64,000 nucleotides of DNA from contig NC_037094.1 in assembly GCF_002994745.2 (NCBI RefSeq), positions 15,710,001 to 15,774,000 on the forward strand, given 5' to 3'. Positions within the stretch are counted from its first letter, which is position 1. Each line of letters starts with the position of its first letter. A program made the translations under genes and the position numbers. This document shows positions 21,253 through 32,800 of the stretch, piece after piece. This stretch comes from Rosa chinensis. Lineage: Eukaryota; Streptophyta; Magnoliopsida; Rosales; Rosaceae. The notes beneath the pieces are model-generated. The model was not told where the DNA came from and did no database searches. It saw nothing but the letters and a program-made list of their open reading frames with translations.

Positions 21253-21847
21253 AATAAGGTTTTTCAAAATAAAAAGTAAACATGTCATCAACACATAATT
21301 TTCAAAAGAGTAGTATTATTAAAAAAGGATGTAGAATTTATATTGAAGATGTGAAAGTTATCCCAGCTAGGCTTAAGTGATTGCTACAAGTTTTTGTGGT
21401 CAAATGGTAAAGTATGCATATTCATAGAAATTAGAAAACTTCCGTAATTTTAATTTATTGATATTGGAGTGATATTCAGATAATCTTTAAAACTAGATTA
21501 TAGTAGCAATATATATAACAATAACCCACTCCATACGGCCATACCTGGAATTTTTTTTTTTTTTTTTTTTACGTTTTCACAAATTTAGAGTACTGAAATT
21601 TGAACGAATATGAAAATTCCAAGCATTTATAGACCAGATTTAGGAAATATTCTACAAGCTGTGCTGATATTATATTTCATTTGGGCCAACGACGAAAATT
21701 GGATTCAAAGGTACGGCTGCTGGACTCGTTGGTAGGCTTTATCTTAACAAGCTTCTTGTTGAGAACTTTTTCCTCTTCTTTTTCCCTCAAACAAATTTCG
21801 ACTTAAGATTACGGCTCTATATTCCTTCCAAAGAAAGCAAGCCTTCA
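21253..21847. other. Upstream region of the second F-box copy
   Basis: AT-rich with a T run at 21548-21571 and no gene. The last 150 bases before the ATG at 21848 are pyrimidine-rich and probably contain the leader. No certain TATA box was assigned. Confidence 0.4.
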
Positions 21848-22955
21848 ATGGCTGACTGGTCTGATCTTCCCCAGGATCTTGTTGTGTGTATCTGCCAAAG
21901 GATGGATTCCATGCAAGACTTCATCACTTTCGGCGCAGTCTGTAAAACATGGAGTTCTGCCGCCACCAAAGATAACTTTACTCGTGGGTTTACACATCAA
22001 GTTCCACTGCTTATCATGCCAGATACAGAGGACAATAATAGTCTTTTTCCCGGCCAGTGTTACAACCTCATAAAAGGTAAGGTTTCCAGACTTAATATAC
22101 CAAAGACTATCACTCAACGTCGTCTAATGCCCCGCTGTAGGTCTTCTCTTGGATGGCTCATCACCGCCTCATCTAGATTTTTGACTGATGATTCCAGACA
22201 TATATATCTGTTGCATCCTTTCAAACATGAAGAAATTGTGCTGCCAACCTTTGGGTTTGAGTTTAGGTTTATAAAGAAGTTTGTCTTATCATCCAGTCCT
22301 TCTCTGACATCAGATTACATAGTCATGGTTTCTACTTGGGTCCGATAGAAAGTTCGCTTTCTGGAGACCGAAGGACAATGGATGGACTACAATATCATCA
22401 GAACTAAATAATTGGGAATCAGAGACACGATCATATGATATAGCTTATTACAAAGGACAATTTTATATAGTTGAATGGGATGGCCGTGTGTTGGTTTGTG
22501 ACATTGATGACCCGAACAAAGCAGCAGTAAAGTTGGTTGTTTCAGAGATGCCAAATAATCTAGTGTCTAATGATAGCGTACAGCAATTGTACCTGGTGGA
22601 ATCAGGTGGCGCCTTACTGTTGGTTTTCCGGCTCAAGAACACTTATCGAAATGGGTTTAGGGTTTTTGATGTGCCACTTAGTACTGGCAATTGGTTGGAC
22701 GCGAAGGAGGTAGAGAACTTGGGGAATCGAGCCTTGTTTTTGAGTTTGAGCAATTCTTCATTCTCTATCGAGGTCTCAGACTACTCTGGGTGTAAGGCCA
22801 ATTGCATATACTTTGCACGTCATCTTGGTTCTGAATGCACTCCGACCTGTACAGATCTGGGTATTTTTGGTATGAAAGATGGAGAGGTCGAACCATTCAC
22901 ACCGAAATCCTGTCGCGTTCAACAACCATATGTATGGACTCAGCGGACTTTTTGA
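21848..22955 (+). pseudogene. F-box/DUF295 gene, frameshifted
   Basis: The first frame starts MADWSDLPQDLVVCICQRMD, a clear F-box (residues about 4-45), and continues into the DUF295 region to a TAG at 22346-22348. The sister gene continues through this point. Here the reading resumes one frame over (KFAFWRP from about 22350) and runs without a stop to TGA 22953-22955. A one-base indel near 22340-22352 therefore breaks the protein, at roughly residue 166 of about 368. It could be a real mutation or a sequencing error. An intact gene would encode an SCF substrate receptor with a C-terminal propeller. It is a tandem duplicate of the gene at 14186-15106, with TR-GAG and other inserts between. 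Confidence 0.8.
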
Positions 22956-23464
22956 GTAAGATGTGATTCATGATTGCTATGTCCTCAGAAACTTTTCTTG
23001 TGCTCTTTCTTTGTTAGAAACATTTTTTTTCAGTTGAATCAGAAAATTATGTACCATTATTCTTCTTTGTTTGGGTTAGAATATAATGATGTTTAAACAT
23101 CTTTGATCTAACTAACATGCAGAATATATGCAGCATGAATATGACTACAGTCTACAGCGGAATTAGGTTTCTTTTTAAAATATTGCAACAATCCAAGCAG
23201 ATTTTCAAGATTTGAAACTGGATATATAGTACTGAGCTTCTGTACCACATAGGCACATAAGATCATTGTTAATCAGCCACACAAGGAATATAACAAGTTT
23301 CTTCAGTTAGGAGAACTGATAGGTACTGTGCTTAATCAAACATTAACAAGTCTTGGGAGACACAAAGCAAGCTTTTTATTTTTTCCTTTCTATACACAAA
23401 GGGCAAGCATATGCATACTGCTTAACTGTGCTGTGACCCGGTTGAAGCTTTCATATTTCAGCAT
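22956..23464. other. Intergenic spacer between convergent genes
   Basis: The F-box copy (+) and a peroxidase gene (-) converge here. The stretch is AT-rich, probably holds both 3' untranslated regions, and shows no further gene or clear repeat. Confidence 0.5.
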
Positions 23465-25531
23465 TCATGAGACTCCCAACAGCGTCTTTATGCCATGCTG
23501 CACAAAAAGTACGATATCAAAAGGTTATGTTGCACAGACACCAGAGAACTCTACTCATGATCGATCAACCACACCAAACAGCACAGGCAACACAACAAAA
23601 CTAAAATAAAAAACCAGACATATGGTTTTACCTCGAGGCTAAGGGCAGCAGTTGTAGGGTAATAGCGATCAGCAACCTTCCCATCTCTGTCAACTAGAAA
23701 CTTGGTAAAGTTCCACTGAATATCATCTTTAAAGAAACCCCATTTGCCTAACTTCAAGAACTTGTACAGTGGAGCAGAGTTATCACCATTTACTTCAATC
23801 TAACACAAGAACAAACGAGGGTCAAATTACAAACCACATTTCACATTATACAATGACCATGAAGCTATTAGATTCTAGTTGAAATAACCATAGAGGAACA
23901 GCAGGTATAAACTTTCTCAAGTTGCAAAAGTTCAACACGAATTACAAGTAATTGGTCATTTAGTACTTACTTCTACTAGTCCAGTTGATTTGACCTAAGA
24001 CTTATAAACAGAGCTATCCTCTAAATGAAGGAAACGAGTTTTGCATGCTCATAGATGGAAATGCCATTCCACATTATTTACAGAAACAATAATGAGCTCG
24101 TGGTTGCAAAACCTTATGACTGACAGAAAATTGTAACAGGTGTGAGCAACGGGAGAGTTAATGCTACATCATTTTCAGTATCTACCTTGTCAAATATCGG
24201 AAATTCTGATTTGAAACGAGTGCAGACAAACTCTTCAATCTCTTCATTACTTCCCGGTTCCTGTGCACCAAACTGATTGCAAGGAAAAGCTAGTATCTCG
24301 AATCCTGTATCAACCACAGTGAATCACACAAAAGGGAAAAATTATGAAAAAGGTGGATTCAGAGCTTTTGAACTAGATATAATACATTTGAAAAAGAAAT
24401 TTCTGATTTACACTAGGAGGATTCTTGTTTCTCTAATAAAGTTGGACCATTCCATATGCAAAACGGTGAAAATCTATAAGAAAATTAAACAAGCAGAAGA
24501 TTTGCACATTCTAGAGAGAGGAAGTCAATGGAATCAAGAAATGTAACCCACATGTTAAAAATAAAAAACTCGATGGTGTCAGCTCAAGAATACAGTTCCT
24601 AAACTGGTTAACATATTACAGTCTCCAATGGTTCTCAAAATGATAGGCATGAAAGAACAATAGTAGTTCAAAATTCAAACCTTGATCTTTATACTTTTCA
24701 TATAGTTGATTCAGCTCCGCGTAGTTTGAGTTTGTCAGTCCACTGCAGTAAATCAGAGGAAAAGAAATGAAAAGACAATAGCTTTTCTATTTCTTACAAA
24801 GAAGAAAAAAATTGAGAAGCTACAGATACGAAGATACCATTTGGAAGCAACATTGACAATGAGCAGAACTTTTCCCTTGTAAACGCTAAGATCCACATCA
24901 TTCCCCTTAGCATCCTGCACTAACATTCAAATTAATATCTACCCCAAGAACATTAATTTCTCGACTCAACCCAACTTCCCACATAGTTTCAACACAAACC
25001 AAACATTCTCACATTCCCAATCGCGATTCTCCATATGTTTCAAATTTCAGGAACTCAGTGGATCAAAAACAGTTGCCTATCCCTCTAAGTAATTGTTGAA
25101 CATTAGGTAAACACTAAGAAGGGACATCTTCCTGAATTGAGGGGGTGCTTTTAGAGATTATACTTCAACAGTTGTCACCCCTGAACCCACCAAAGATGGT
25201 TAAGTTAGGGACGATCAGTCCAATATAGTGCTCTAAACCTTTCAATAATAATGCTTCTTTCTTGACAATCAACTAGACTAGACTAAAGAAGATCATATCT
25301 CAAACATGTTAAAAAAGGAAGCACCTATCATTCAAAGTTTTCTTCTAAATTTTGACATGGTCAACACAATCACATACGGTCAAAACTACCCAGAGCTATT
25401 AATATCTAAATTTTGAAGAACACTTCAAGACACAAGTAGAAAGACGCAGCAGAAAAGCATAAACTAGTTGAACATCGGCTTACCTTGACAGTGAAGTCGT
25501 AGATCGTCTTTGGGGCCTCAGTGGTCGCCAT
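23465..25531 (-). CDS. Glutathione peroxidase, plant thioredoxin-dependent type (copy A)
   Basis: Six exons on the - strand: 25484-25531, 24838-24914, 24681-24742, 24186-24304, 23632-23799 and 23465-23497, all GT-AG, giving 168 residues. The enzyme reduces H2O2 and lipid hydroperoxides using thioredoxin. Catalytic Cys42 is split between exons 2 and 3 (KCGLTNSNY). The catalytic Gln is Q73 in FPCNQFG, with Trp131-Asn132 in WNFTKF. Cys71 and Cys90 (EFVCTRF) are the other two conserved Cys, the latter the usual resolving residue. It starts MATTEAPK with no transit peptide, so cytosol is likely. Exon lengths 77, 62, 119, 168 and 33 are identical in all three GPX genes here. A local change, WGFFKDD near residue 122-128, differs from the [12 protein letters not shown] form of its sisters. 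Confidence 0.92.
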
Positions 25532-27183
25532 CCTATTTTCTGGGTTGAACTCCTAAGTGACAGAAGCAGCAACCTATTTGTAAGCAGCTGGGAGCCTGGG
25601 AAGACAAGTGAAATCTTCCCAAACATTCAATTATTAATGACAGTTTTGCCCCTTAGGATGAAGGAAAAAAAGATTAAATTTATATAAAAATAAGAAAAGA
25701 AAAAATAAGTTACCTCTAAACTTAAAAAGTATGATTTTTTTTTTATGGAAACAAAAATAGAGAAATTCATTGTACCAATTTTTCACTTTAATTTTCATTA
25801 AAATATGTGTCATTTTGAATTTCTTTGCAAAATTTTCTTTTTATCATTTTATTAATTTCTAAAACAAAGTTTTTTGTTTTAAATGTTTTAATTTATTTTG
25901 ATTTTTCTTAATTTATTACATATTTTTAATTTTAAATATATACAACCAAACAATGAAAATTATAATTACTTCAATTTCCATCAAAATAAGTGTCTTTTCG
26001 AATTTCCTTACAAAAGTTTCTTTTTATTACTTTATTAGTTTCTAAAACAAGGTTTTTTTAAGTATTTTTTTTTGTTTTGAATTTTCTTAATTTATTACAT
26101 ATTTCAAATTTTGAATCAAATAACAGATTTCAAAATTTTTCAAAAATCTATAATTGTCTCATAATTTAATTTGCTGGAGTGTGCTATAGTAGGTTACATT
26201 TTGTCCTTGAAGACGATGGGTTTGGTTCCAAGTTCCTTGGGGCCTCGTTTGAACATAGTATGTCAGTATCATTTGATTTAGTGGCATGAATATCTCATTT
26301 GTAAGTGAGAGGTTATAAGTTTGACTCACAAAAGACTAATTATTGATATAATAAAAAGCTTGTGTAATAGACCGTAGTGTATAGAACAATTTTCAAAGAA
26401 TTTTACTACTTATCCCATTTCACAAATTTAATTGCAAGACAGAACTTTCCTAAAGAGAGGGCACTGCAACGCTCGTGCGAATTCTTTAACTAAATTTTAT
26501 GCAAGAATTGATATGCTAGTGCTTGATTAAGTCAATTTTGAACCAAGTTACACGTCATTTGCAAAAATAAAACCCCTCAAATCGGTGCAACGCTATTTCT
26601 TGTCGAGTTTAGGGTATAATTGAGGTCTGATCAGTTTTCAGTAGGGTGAGATAGTTAGATAAGTACTCTACCATTCACGCAAAGGGAACGAGAGTGACTG
26701 CGATGGTGGTTGGTGAGGATGACACCACTTTGGGTCGTGATGAAGCCACATTTACCCGTCACCATGGCTTAACAATGACATTGGTGAGGGCTCAGACTTC
26801 TGTCTCTGAAGCTTATGGCATTGGGGAACAGGACTGAGGATGGATGAACATTCTATGTTCTGATGCTTCATTTCATTTGTAGCACTTTCCTGTGCTAAAG
26901 TATCGTCAGTTATGATCGTGGTAAGATTTAGTCTCAAAGAATGCTGCCTTGCTATATTAGGACCGATTCAATGAACTAAGAAGGTGGTGCAATTTCAGAG
27001 TCTGAATTTCGACTAAATCAAACCATACATTACAAATGGTTTTGCTCAGTTTGATATGACATACACAGATACAACCATAACATGTCTCGGAATCACACTA
27101 AAACTCAAAAGCAACCCTTCTTTCCACTAACTGGTACACAAATAGCAAGCATAAATCCTGATGAAGCCTACAGATCTTTGCAA
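25532..27183. other. Intergenic region between GPX copies A and B
   Basis: It contains the 5' flank of copy A, then a strongly AT-rich part (about 25660-26160) with two imperfect copies of a ~150-180-base unit. The part from 26160 to 27183 shows no ORF of interest. Confidence 0.5.
25770..26120. repeat. Imperfect tandem duplication of an AT-rich unit
   Basis: Two successive segments (about 25785-25935 and 25965-26115) share, in order, a TTTTCATTAAAATATGTGTC-like word, TTTCTTTTTAT, TTATTAATTTCTAAAACAA and TTTCTTAATTTATTACATAT. No coding content. Confidence 0.6.
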
Positions 27184-28961
27184 TCATGAGACTCCCAACA
27201 GCTTCTTTATGTCACACTGCAAAACAAGTTTGGTATATAAAAGCGAGTGATATTCATCCATAGGTATATCTATTGATTATCAAAACAAGAAACAACAGCA
27301 GCATAACATAATCAAAATCAAGAATCAGACATCTAAGTTTTTACCTCAAGGCTAAGGGCGGCAGTTGTAGGGTAATAGCGGTGAGCAACTATCCCATCCT
27401 TGTCAACTAGAAACTTCGAAAAGTTCCATTGAATGTCATCTCCAAAGACTCCCCGTTTGCCTGACTTCAAGAACTTGTACAATGGAGCAGCATTATCACC
27501 ATTTACATCAATCTAACACAAGAACACAAGATGGTGAAATCACAAATTGGTTATAACATGATGAAAAAACTACATCAAAGCTATCACATGTAGTTCAAAT
27601 TGCCAGAGGAAAGAACACATGTAAACTTCTAATTTGCATTACTGTTAATAACTGGTCAGTTAGCACAACTACTCACTACAATATATACCATATTTGAAAT
27701 CCTTGAAACCGAAATCTGTAAAAAGAGAGATCCTCAACAGGTCGAAATGAGTAGATTAAGTTTGTAACGGCCAAGCACATAGATGGTAATGCACTGCTTC
27801 ATCATTTGACAAAGACTACAGAGGAGCTTATGGTTGAAACACCTTGTGTCTGGCCTAAAAGTCGAATAGGAGTGAGCTGTGGGAAAGTGAATGCAACATA
27901 ATTTTCAGGATTTACCTTGTCAAATATTGGAAATTCTGATTTGAAACGAGTGCAGACAAAGTCTTCAATCTCTTTATTACTTCCTGGTTCCTCTTCACCA
28001 AACTGATTGCAAGGAAACGCCAGTATCTCCAAGCCTGCACCAACCAGTATAGCATACATAAAAGGCAAACAACGAAAAAAGTAAACTTCAATGAACTTTT
28101 GTACTAGTCTTATATGTATGATCTGAAGAAGGATTTCTGTCTTAAAATTACACACACAGTCAGAGTTCTTGCTTTTCTGATACAAGTTAAGATTGCCACA
28201 GAGAGATATATGCAAAGCAGTCAAATTTCTAATAGTAATACTTGTTCAACCTTGGTCTTTATACTGTTGATATAGTTGATTCAGCTCCGTGTAATTCGAG
28301 TTGGTCAGTCCACTACAACAAATCAGCAGAAAAAGAAAAACAGCAGTGAACAATAGAACAAAGATTCAGCAAGTGCGAGAAAAAAAAATATGAAGTGAAT
28401 ACCATTTGGAAGCAACATTGACAATCAGTAGAACTTTCCCCTTGTACACACTAAGATCCACATAATTTCCCTTGGCATCCTGCATTAACATACAAACTTA
28501 ACAACTCAACCATCAAAGGGACTGCAAAATCAATATACAAAGAACACTTCTCAACTCAGTTTAGTTTTCAACACACACTTAACACAAATCACAATTCCAC
28601 TTTCATTCCCATTGATCATGGAGTTTTTTTACTCCCTCATCCTTACAATTATGCTTTAATCTTGGCAAACCAACCAGACGAAAAGGAAAACTCTCAAACA
28701 TGGGAATACTCCAACGAGGGTTTAGAAAAAGCAATCAAATTTCTTCAACGATTTACTATTGAGTGTTGACAGAGAAAAAGAGCATATTAAACACAATCAC
28801 AAGTCATCAGAAATACCATCTAGTTACTAATTATTTACATTTTCGATGAACATTTACAGACCCACCTAGAAATTACAGCAGAAACTGATTTGAATATGAA
28901 GCTTTACCTTGACAGTGAGGTCATAAATTGTTTTGGGGGTCTCAGTAGCTTGGGTTGCCAT
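27184..28961 (-). CDS. Glutathione peroxidase, plant thioredoxin-dependent type (copy B)
   Basis: Six exons on the - strand: 28908-28961, 28403-28479, 28251-28312, 27916-28034, 27345-27512 and 27184-27216, all GT-AG, giving 170 residues. It starts [14 protein letters not shown], with no transit peptide. Catalytic Cys44 sits at the exon 2/3 junction, FPCNQFG holds Cys73 and the catalytic Gln, DFVCTRF holds Cys92, and WNFSKF follows. It is a tandem duplicate of copy A, about 1.65 kb upstream on the same strand, with longer first-intron divergence but identical internal exon lengths. Intron 1 contains a ~36-base sequence (near 28624-28660) also present in the Copia element at 37135. Expected role: peroxide detoxification and redox signalling in the cytosol. 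Confidence 0.92.
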
Positions 28962-29202
28962 GATGTTACTTTCTGCTGTGAACAGGGGAGGACGAGAAAA
29001 GTGAAACTGGGGAGGCAGAGAGAAGACGTTGTTTGACTTTCCAATTACGTGTAAACAAATGTTAATTACGCTCATGTCCAGGTCGAGAAGCCTATGTGCC
29101 AAACGGCCCAGACCAATCCAATCGACCTTCAATTTATTAACTTAATTATATTTTGCTGATTTTTTTTGTTTTCAAATAGGGTTAATTACGTGTGTGTGTG
29201 TG

Positions 29203-29240
<38 letters not shown>

Positions 29241-29803
29241 TGCATATTTGAATGTTTTTTTAGCTATAAGGTCACAAACGATTTGTTTTCCTCATAAAGT
29301 CACTAGATTAAAAAAATTTGTTAAATTTTGGATATAAAAAACCAATATATTTACATAAATGACACTAGAGTAAAAAGTCAACAATCATCTTCTCTCTCTT
29401 CTTCGGTGAGGTCTCCGACCAACTCTCACGGTCGACCTCTGACCAACCTCCGGCAACCACAAAAGCTACTGTCACTAACATTAAAAGCTACTCTGGTGAG
29501 ATTTTCGGCAACCTCCGGTAAGGTAGCAAAAGATACTGTCATCAGCAACAAAAGCTACTGACAACTTCCAGCGAGGTAACAAAAGCTATTATCAGTAGCA
29601 ACTAAAGCTATTGTTATAAAAAAAGTTACTGTTACAAAAAAAAAAAAATCTTTTCTCCCCAAAATCAAAATCTACTATCTCCACCAACAAAAGCTATTGT
29701 CATCAACACCAAAAGCTACTCTAACCAACAACAAATGCTACTCTCCAAACATTAAAAAGCTACTTTCACTAACACAAAAAGATACTCTCACTAACACCAA
29801 AAG
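28962..29803. other. 5' flank of GPX copy B, (TG)n(TA)n tract and short-unit repeats
   Basis: After the GPX leader there is a (TG)n(TA)n tract (29190-29238). From about 29440 the DNA is made of loosely repeated ~22-base units with the words AACAAAAGCTACTGTC or ACACCAAAAGCTACTCT, interrupted at 29804 by a hAT transposon and resuming at 34573. Confidence 0.6.
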
Positions 29804-32800
29804 TAGGCCTCATCATATGGCCCTTGGGCCCAAAGCCCGCTCGGCCCATAGGGCCAAAGCCCAGCCCGGCCCTTCCATTAGGGCGGGTCGGCCCGACCCT
29901 TTTTAAAATAGGGTAGGGTATGGGTCATACAAATGAAACCCGGCCCTACCCTACGGCCCGCCCCGATTGAGCCCTTTAGGGCTAGGCCCGGCCCGACCCT
30001 AAGAACCCGGCCCTAAAATTTAAAATTATATTTTTGTTATTTTCTATTATATGTGTATGAAACTATAGAAGTATAGATAAACTTGTATTGAATCTGTCAT
30101 ATTCTATGCCATCTATGGGTCTTTTAAGTTGATGTCCGGCTGAGGCCCAAAGATATGAAGCCCAAGTGCCTAACCATTAAGTCCAACTCGAGGAAAACCT
30201 AGAATCCCTAGATAATACTTCGATCAGTTCGATCTCTGAAGACTCGTTTCCGCCTCTCTCTCACTCTCTCACTCTCTCACAGACTCAAAAGTCAAAACCC
30301 TATCTTCCTTCAGACGCCCAACCTACACACCTCCGCCCTCCGCCTCCTGTAAAATCACCACCACAACCTCCTGTAAAATCACCACCACAGCCTCCAATTC
30401 CGAATGAGTCAATCAGAGTCATCAGACGGTCGGGGAGGGCTTGGCCGGCTCCGTCTCGATCGGGGACTTCTCTGTCTCGATCTGCGACTTCTCGATCTGC
30501 GACGTGTGGTGGACTTCTCCGTCTCGATCTGCGACATGTAGTGGACGGCTCCATCTTCTATCAGCGAGTGCTTGGTCGTCGATGTCTCGATCTGTGTGGG
30601 AGAGTTAACAGCTGCGTGCCTGCGTCCTCGGTCTACACAGTCGGAACCCTTCGCCGTCTCGATCTGCAAGGCGTGGTGGACGACTCCGTCCTTTGTCGGC
30701 GAGGTCTTGATCTGAGAGGAGAGTGGACGGCTGGTCAACACAGCCAATACTTCGGGTTTGGATCTCTCTGCCTTTCTCTCTTAGCCTCACAGCCAACACT
30801 TAGCCTCCGCCTTCAGTCTGAACCCTTCGCCGACATCGCTTCTTAGATACATGGTAAGATCTGAAATTAGAATGGATCTCTCTTACTGTTTTTACATAGT
30901 TACAGTTGAAATTAGAATTATTGATTGATGTTTGTGGGTTTTTGGTTTTCTGGTTGGGTTGAGAGAGAGAAGGAAGAAGCTGATTCTCAACTTTCATGAA
31001 GATGCGGCAATGGTAACTGTGTATGACACTATGACTAATCTGGTGAGTGTTGTTGGATGTGTAGTGACAGTGGGTTTGTTTATATAGACTATAGAGACTT
31101 TAGATCGTTGTTCACAGATTCCCAAAATTTTAAGTTACCGTTAAAAACAGTAATATGTCCGTAGCAATTTTCTTTCTCCAAAATTTTAAGTTACCGTTAA
31201 AAACAGTAATATGTCTAGCCTTTATAACTATAAGTAGTGGAGTAGTGTACATTCTTTCTTTCTTCCAGACATAAACACATATTTAGCATTCAGTTCTGAA
31301 CTACTTGTAAGAGTTTCCATTATTTTCAAAAACATATTTTTCCCTTGATTACAATTCAGTATCAGCATCTTTACAGAATTTCTCTTCTGTGTGTTATAAC
31401 AGTGGAAGACCTGGGAGCAGTAACAGACTTGCAAGGAGAAGGAGATATGTTCTGTTTAGTGAGCAGTGGCTCTTGTATTTTGATACATATGACGTCAAGT
31501 AAACTCTGAACCTTTGTCCTAGTAGTTTAGTGTATGTTCTTGTTGTATTGTTGGTGGTGCACTGTGTTTTGTTAGATTAATTCTCCCGAGTGTGATGGAG
31601 GAAATGTCTGACTCAGTAACTAGTCCCATGGTTGCTGCTTCCATAGGCCCAAACCCAACACCTCAGTCTGAAACAGCCTTACAAACTCCTTCAAAACCTC
31701 CTTTGCCTAAAAAACAAACAGAAAAAAAAGATTCTGTTTGGAGTTTTTATGAAAAGGTTGAAATAGATGATGATAATGTTGCTGTGCAATATGCTAAATG
31801 TAGTGTTTGCGCTCAGTTATTGGTACGTGGAGGAAAGAATGGAACTAGCCATTTACGTAGGCATTGGGAGGGTCATATAAGCAGTCAATCGCTTGATATT
31901 AGGACTCAAATGCAATTAGGTTCAGATTCTAGTGGGAATGTATTAAACTGGTCTTATAATAAAGATTGTGCTAGAAAGGAAGTTGTCGATTATGTCATTA
32001 GGGCAGAACAACTGTTTACATTTGTAGACAAACATGATTTTAAGGGAATGATTCAAAGAGGTTTTACACCTCAGTTTGTGGGATTATCAGCTTCTACTTG
32101 CAAAAGAGATGTGATGAATCTCTTTGTTGCAGGAAGAAATGAATTGCTCAAAACTTTTGAAACTTTTGAAGGGAAAATTTGTTTAACTTCTGATTGCTGG
32201 TCATCGCGTCAAAAGATGGGATATATGTCTTTAACTGCTCATTTTATTGATAAAAAATGGAATTTGAATAAAAGAATCATTACTTTTAAAATGATAGAGT
32301 TCCCACACACCGGTGAGTCACTTGCTAGTCACATATATGAGGAGCTGATTTCTTGGCGCATTCATAGGAAAATATTCTCAATATCTTTAGATAATGCGAC
32401 AAATAATGACGTTGTTGTTGAAATATTGCCTGATTTTCTCATGCTTAATTCTGTGTTTAAAAAGTTGTTTCATGTGCGTTGTAGTGCTCATATTTTGAAT
32501 TTGATTGTTCAAGATGGTCTGCAGTTATTATCTCCATCAGTTGAAAAAATCACAAATATAGTTCGTAGCATGAATAGCTCAATTAAGAGGCATGAGTTGT
32601 GGGTTAATTGTTGTCAAGATTTGAATATGCCAAAGAGGAATATCGATAATGATGTTCCTCATAGGTGGAATTCCACCTATGATTTGCTGCAAGTAGCTGA
32701 AAGGTATAAATTTGTTTTGAATCGATATGTTCAAAAACTAAACCAATCTAATCGCCATTCCACTTTAGCACTTCCCACTGAAGAAGATTGGTTAGTTGCT

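Noticed and set aside
30300..30850. Overlapping Arg/Ser-rich frames before the transposase
   Set aside because: They come from short GC-rich repeats in the hAT leader on both strands; a spliced 5' exon cannot be excluded but is not supported.
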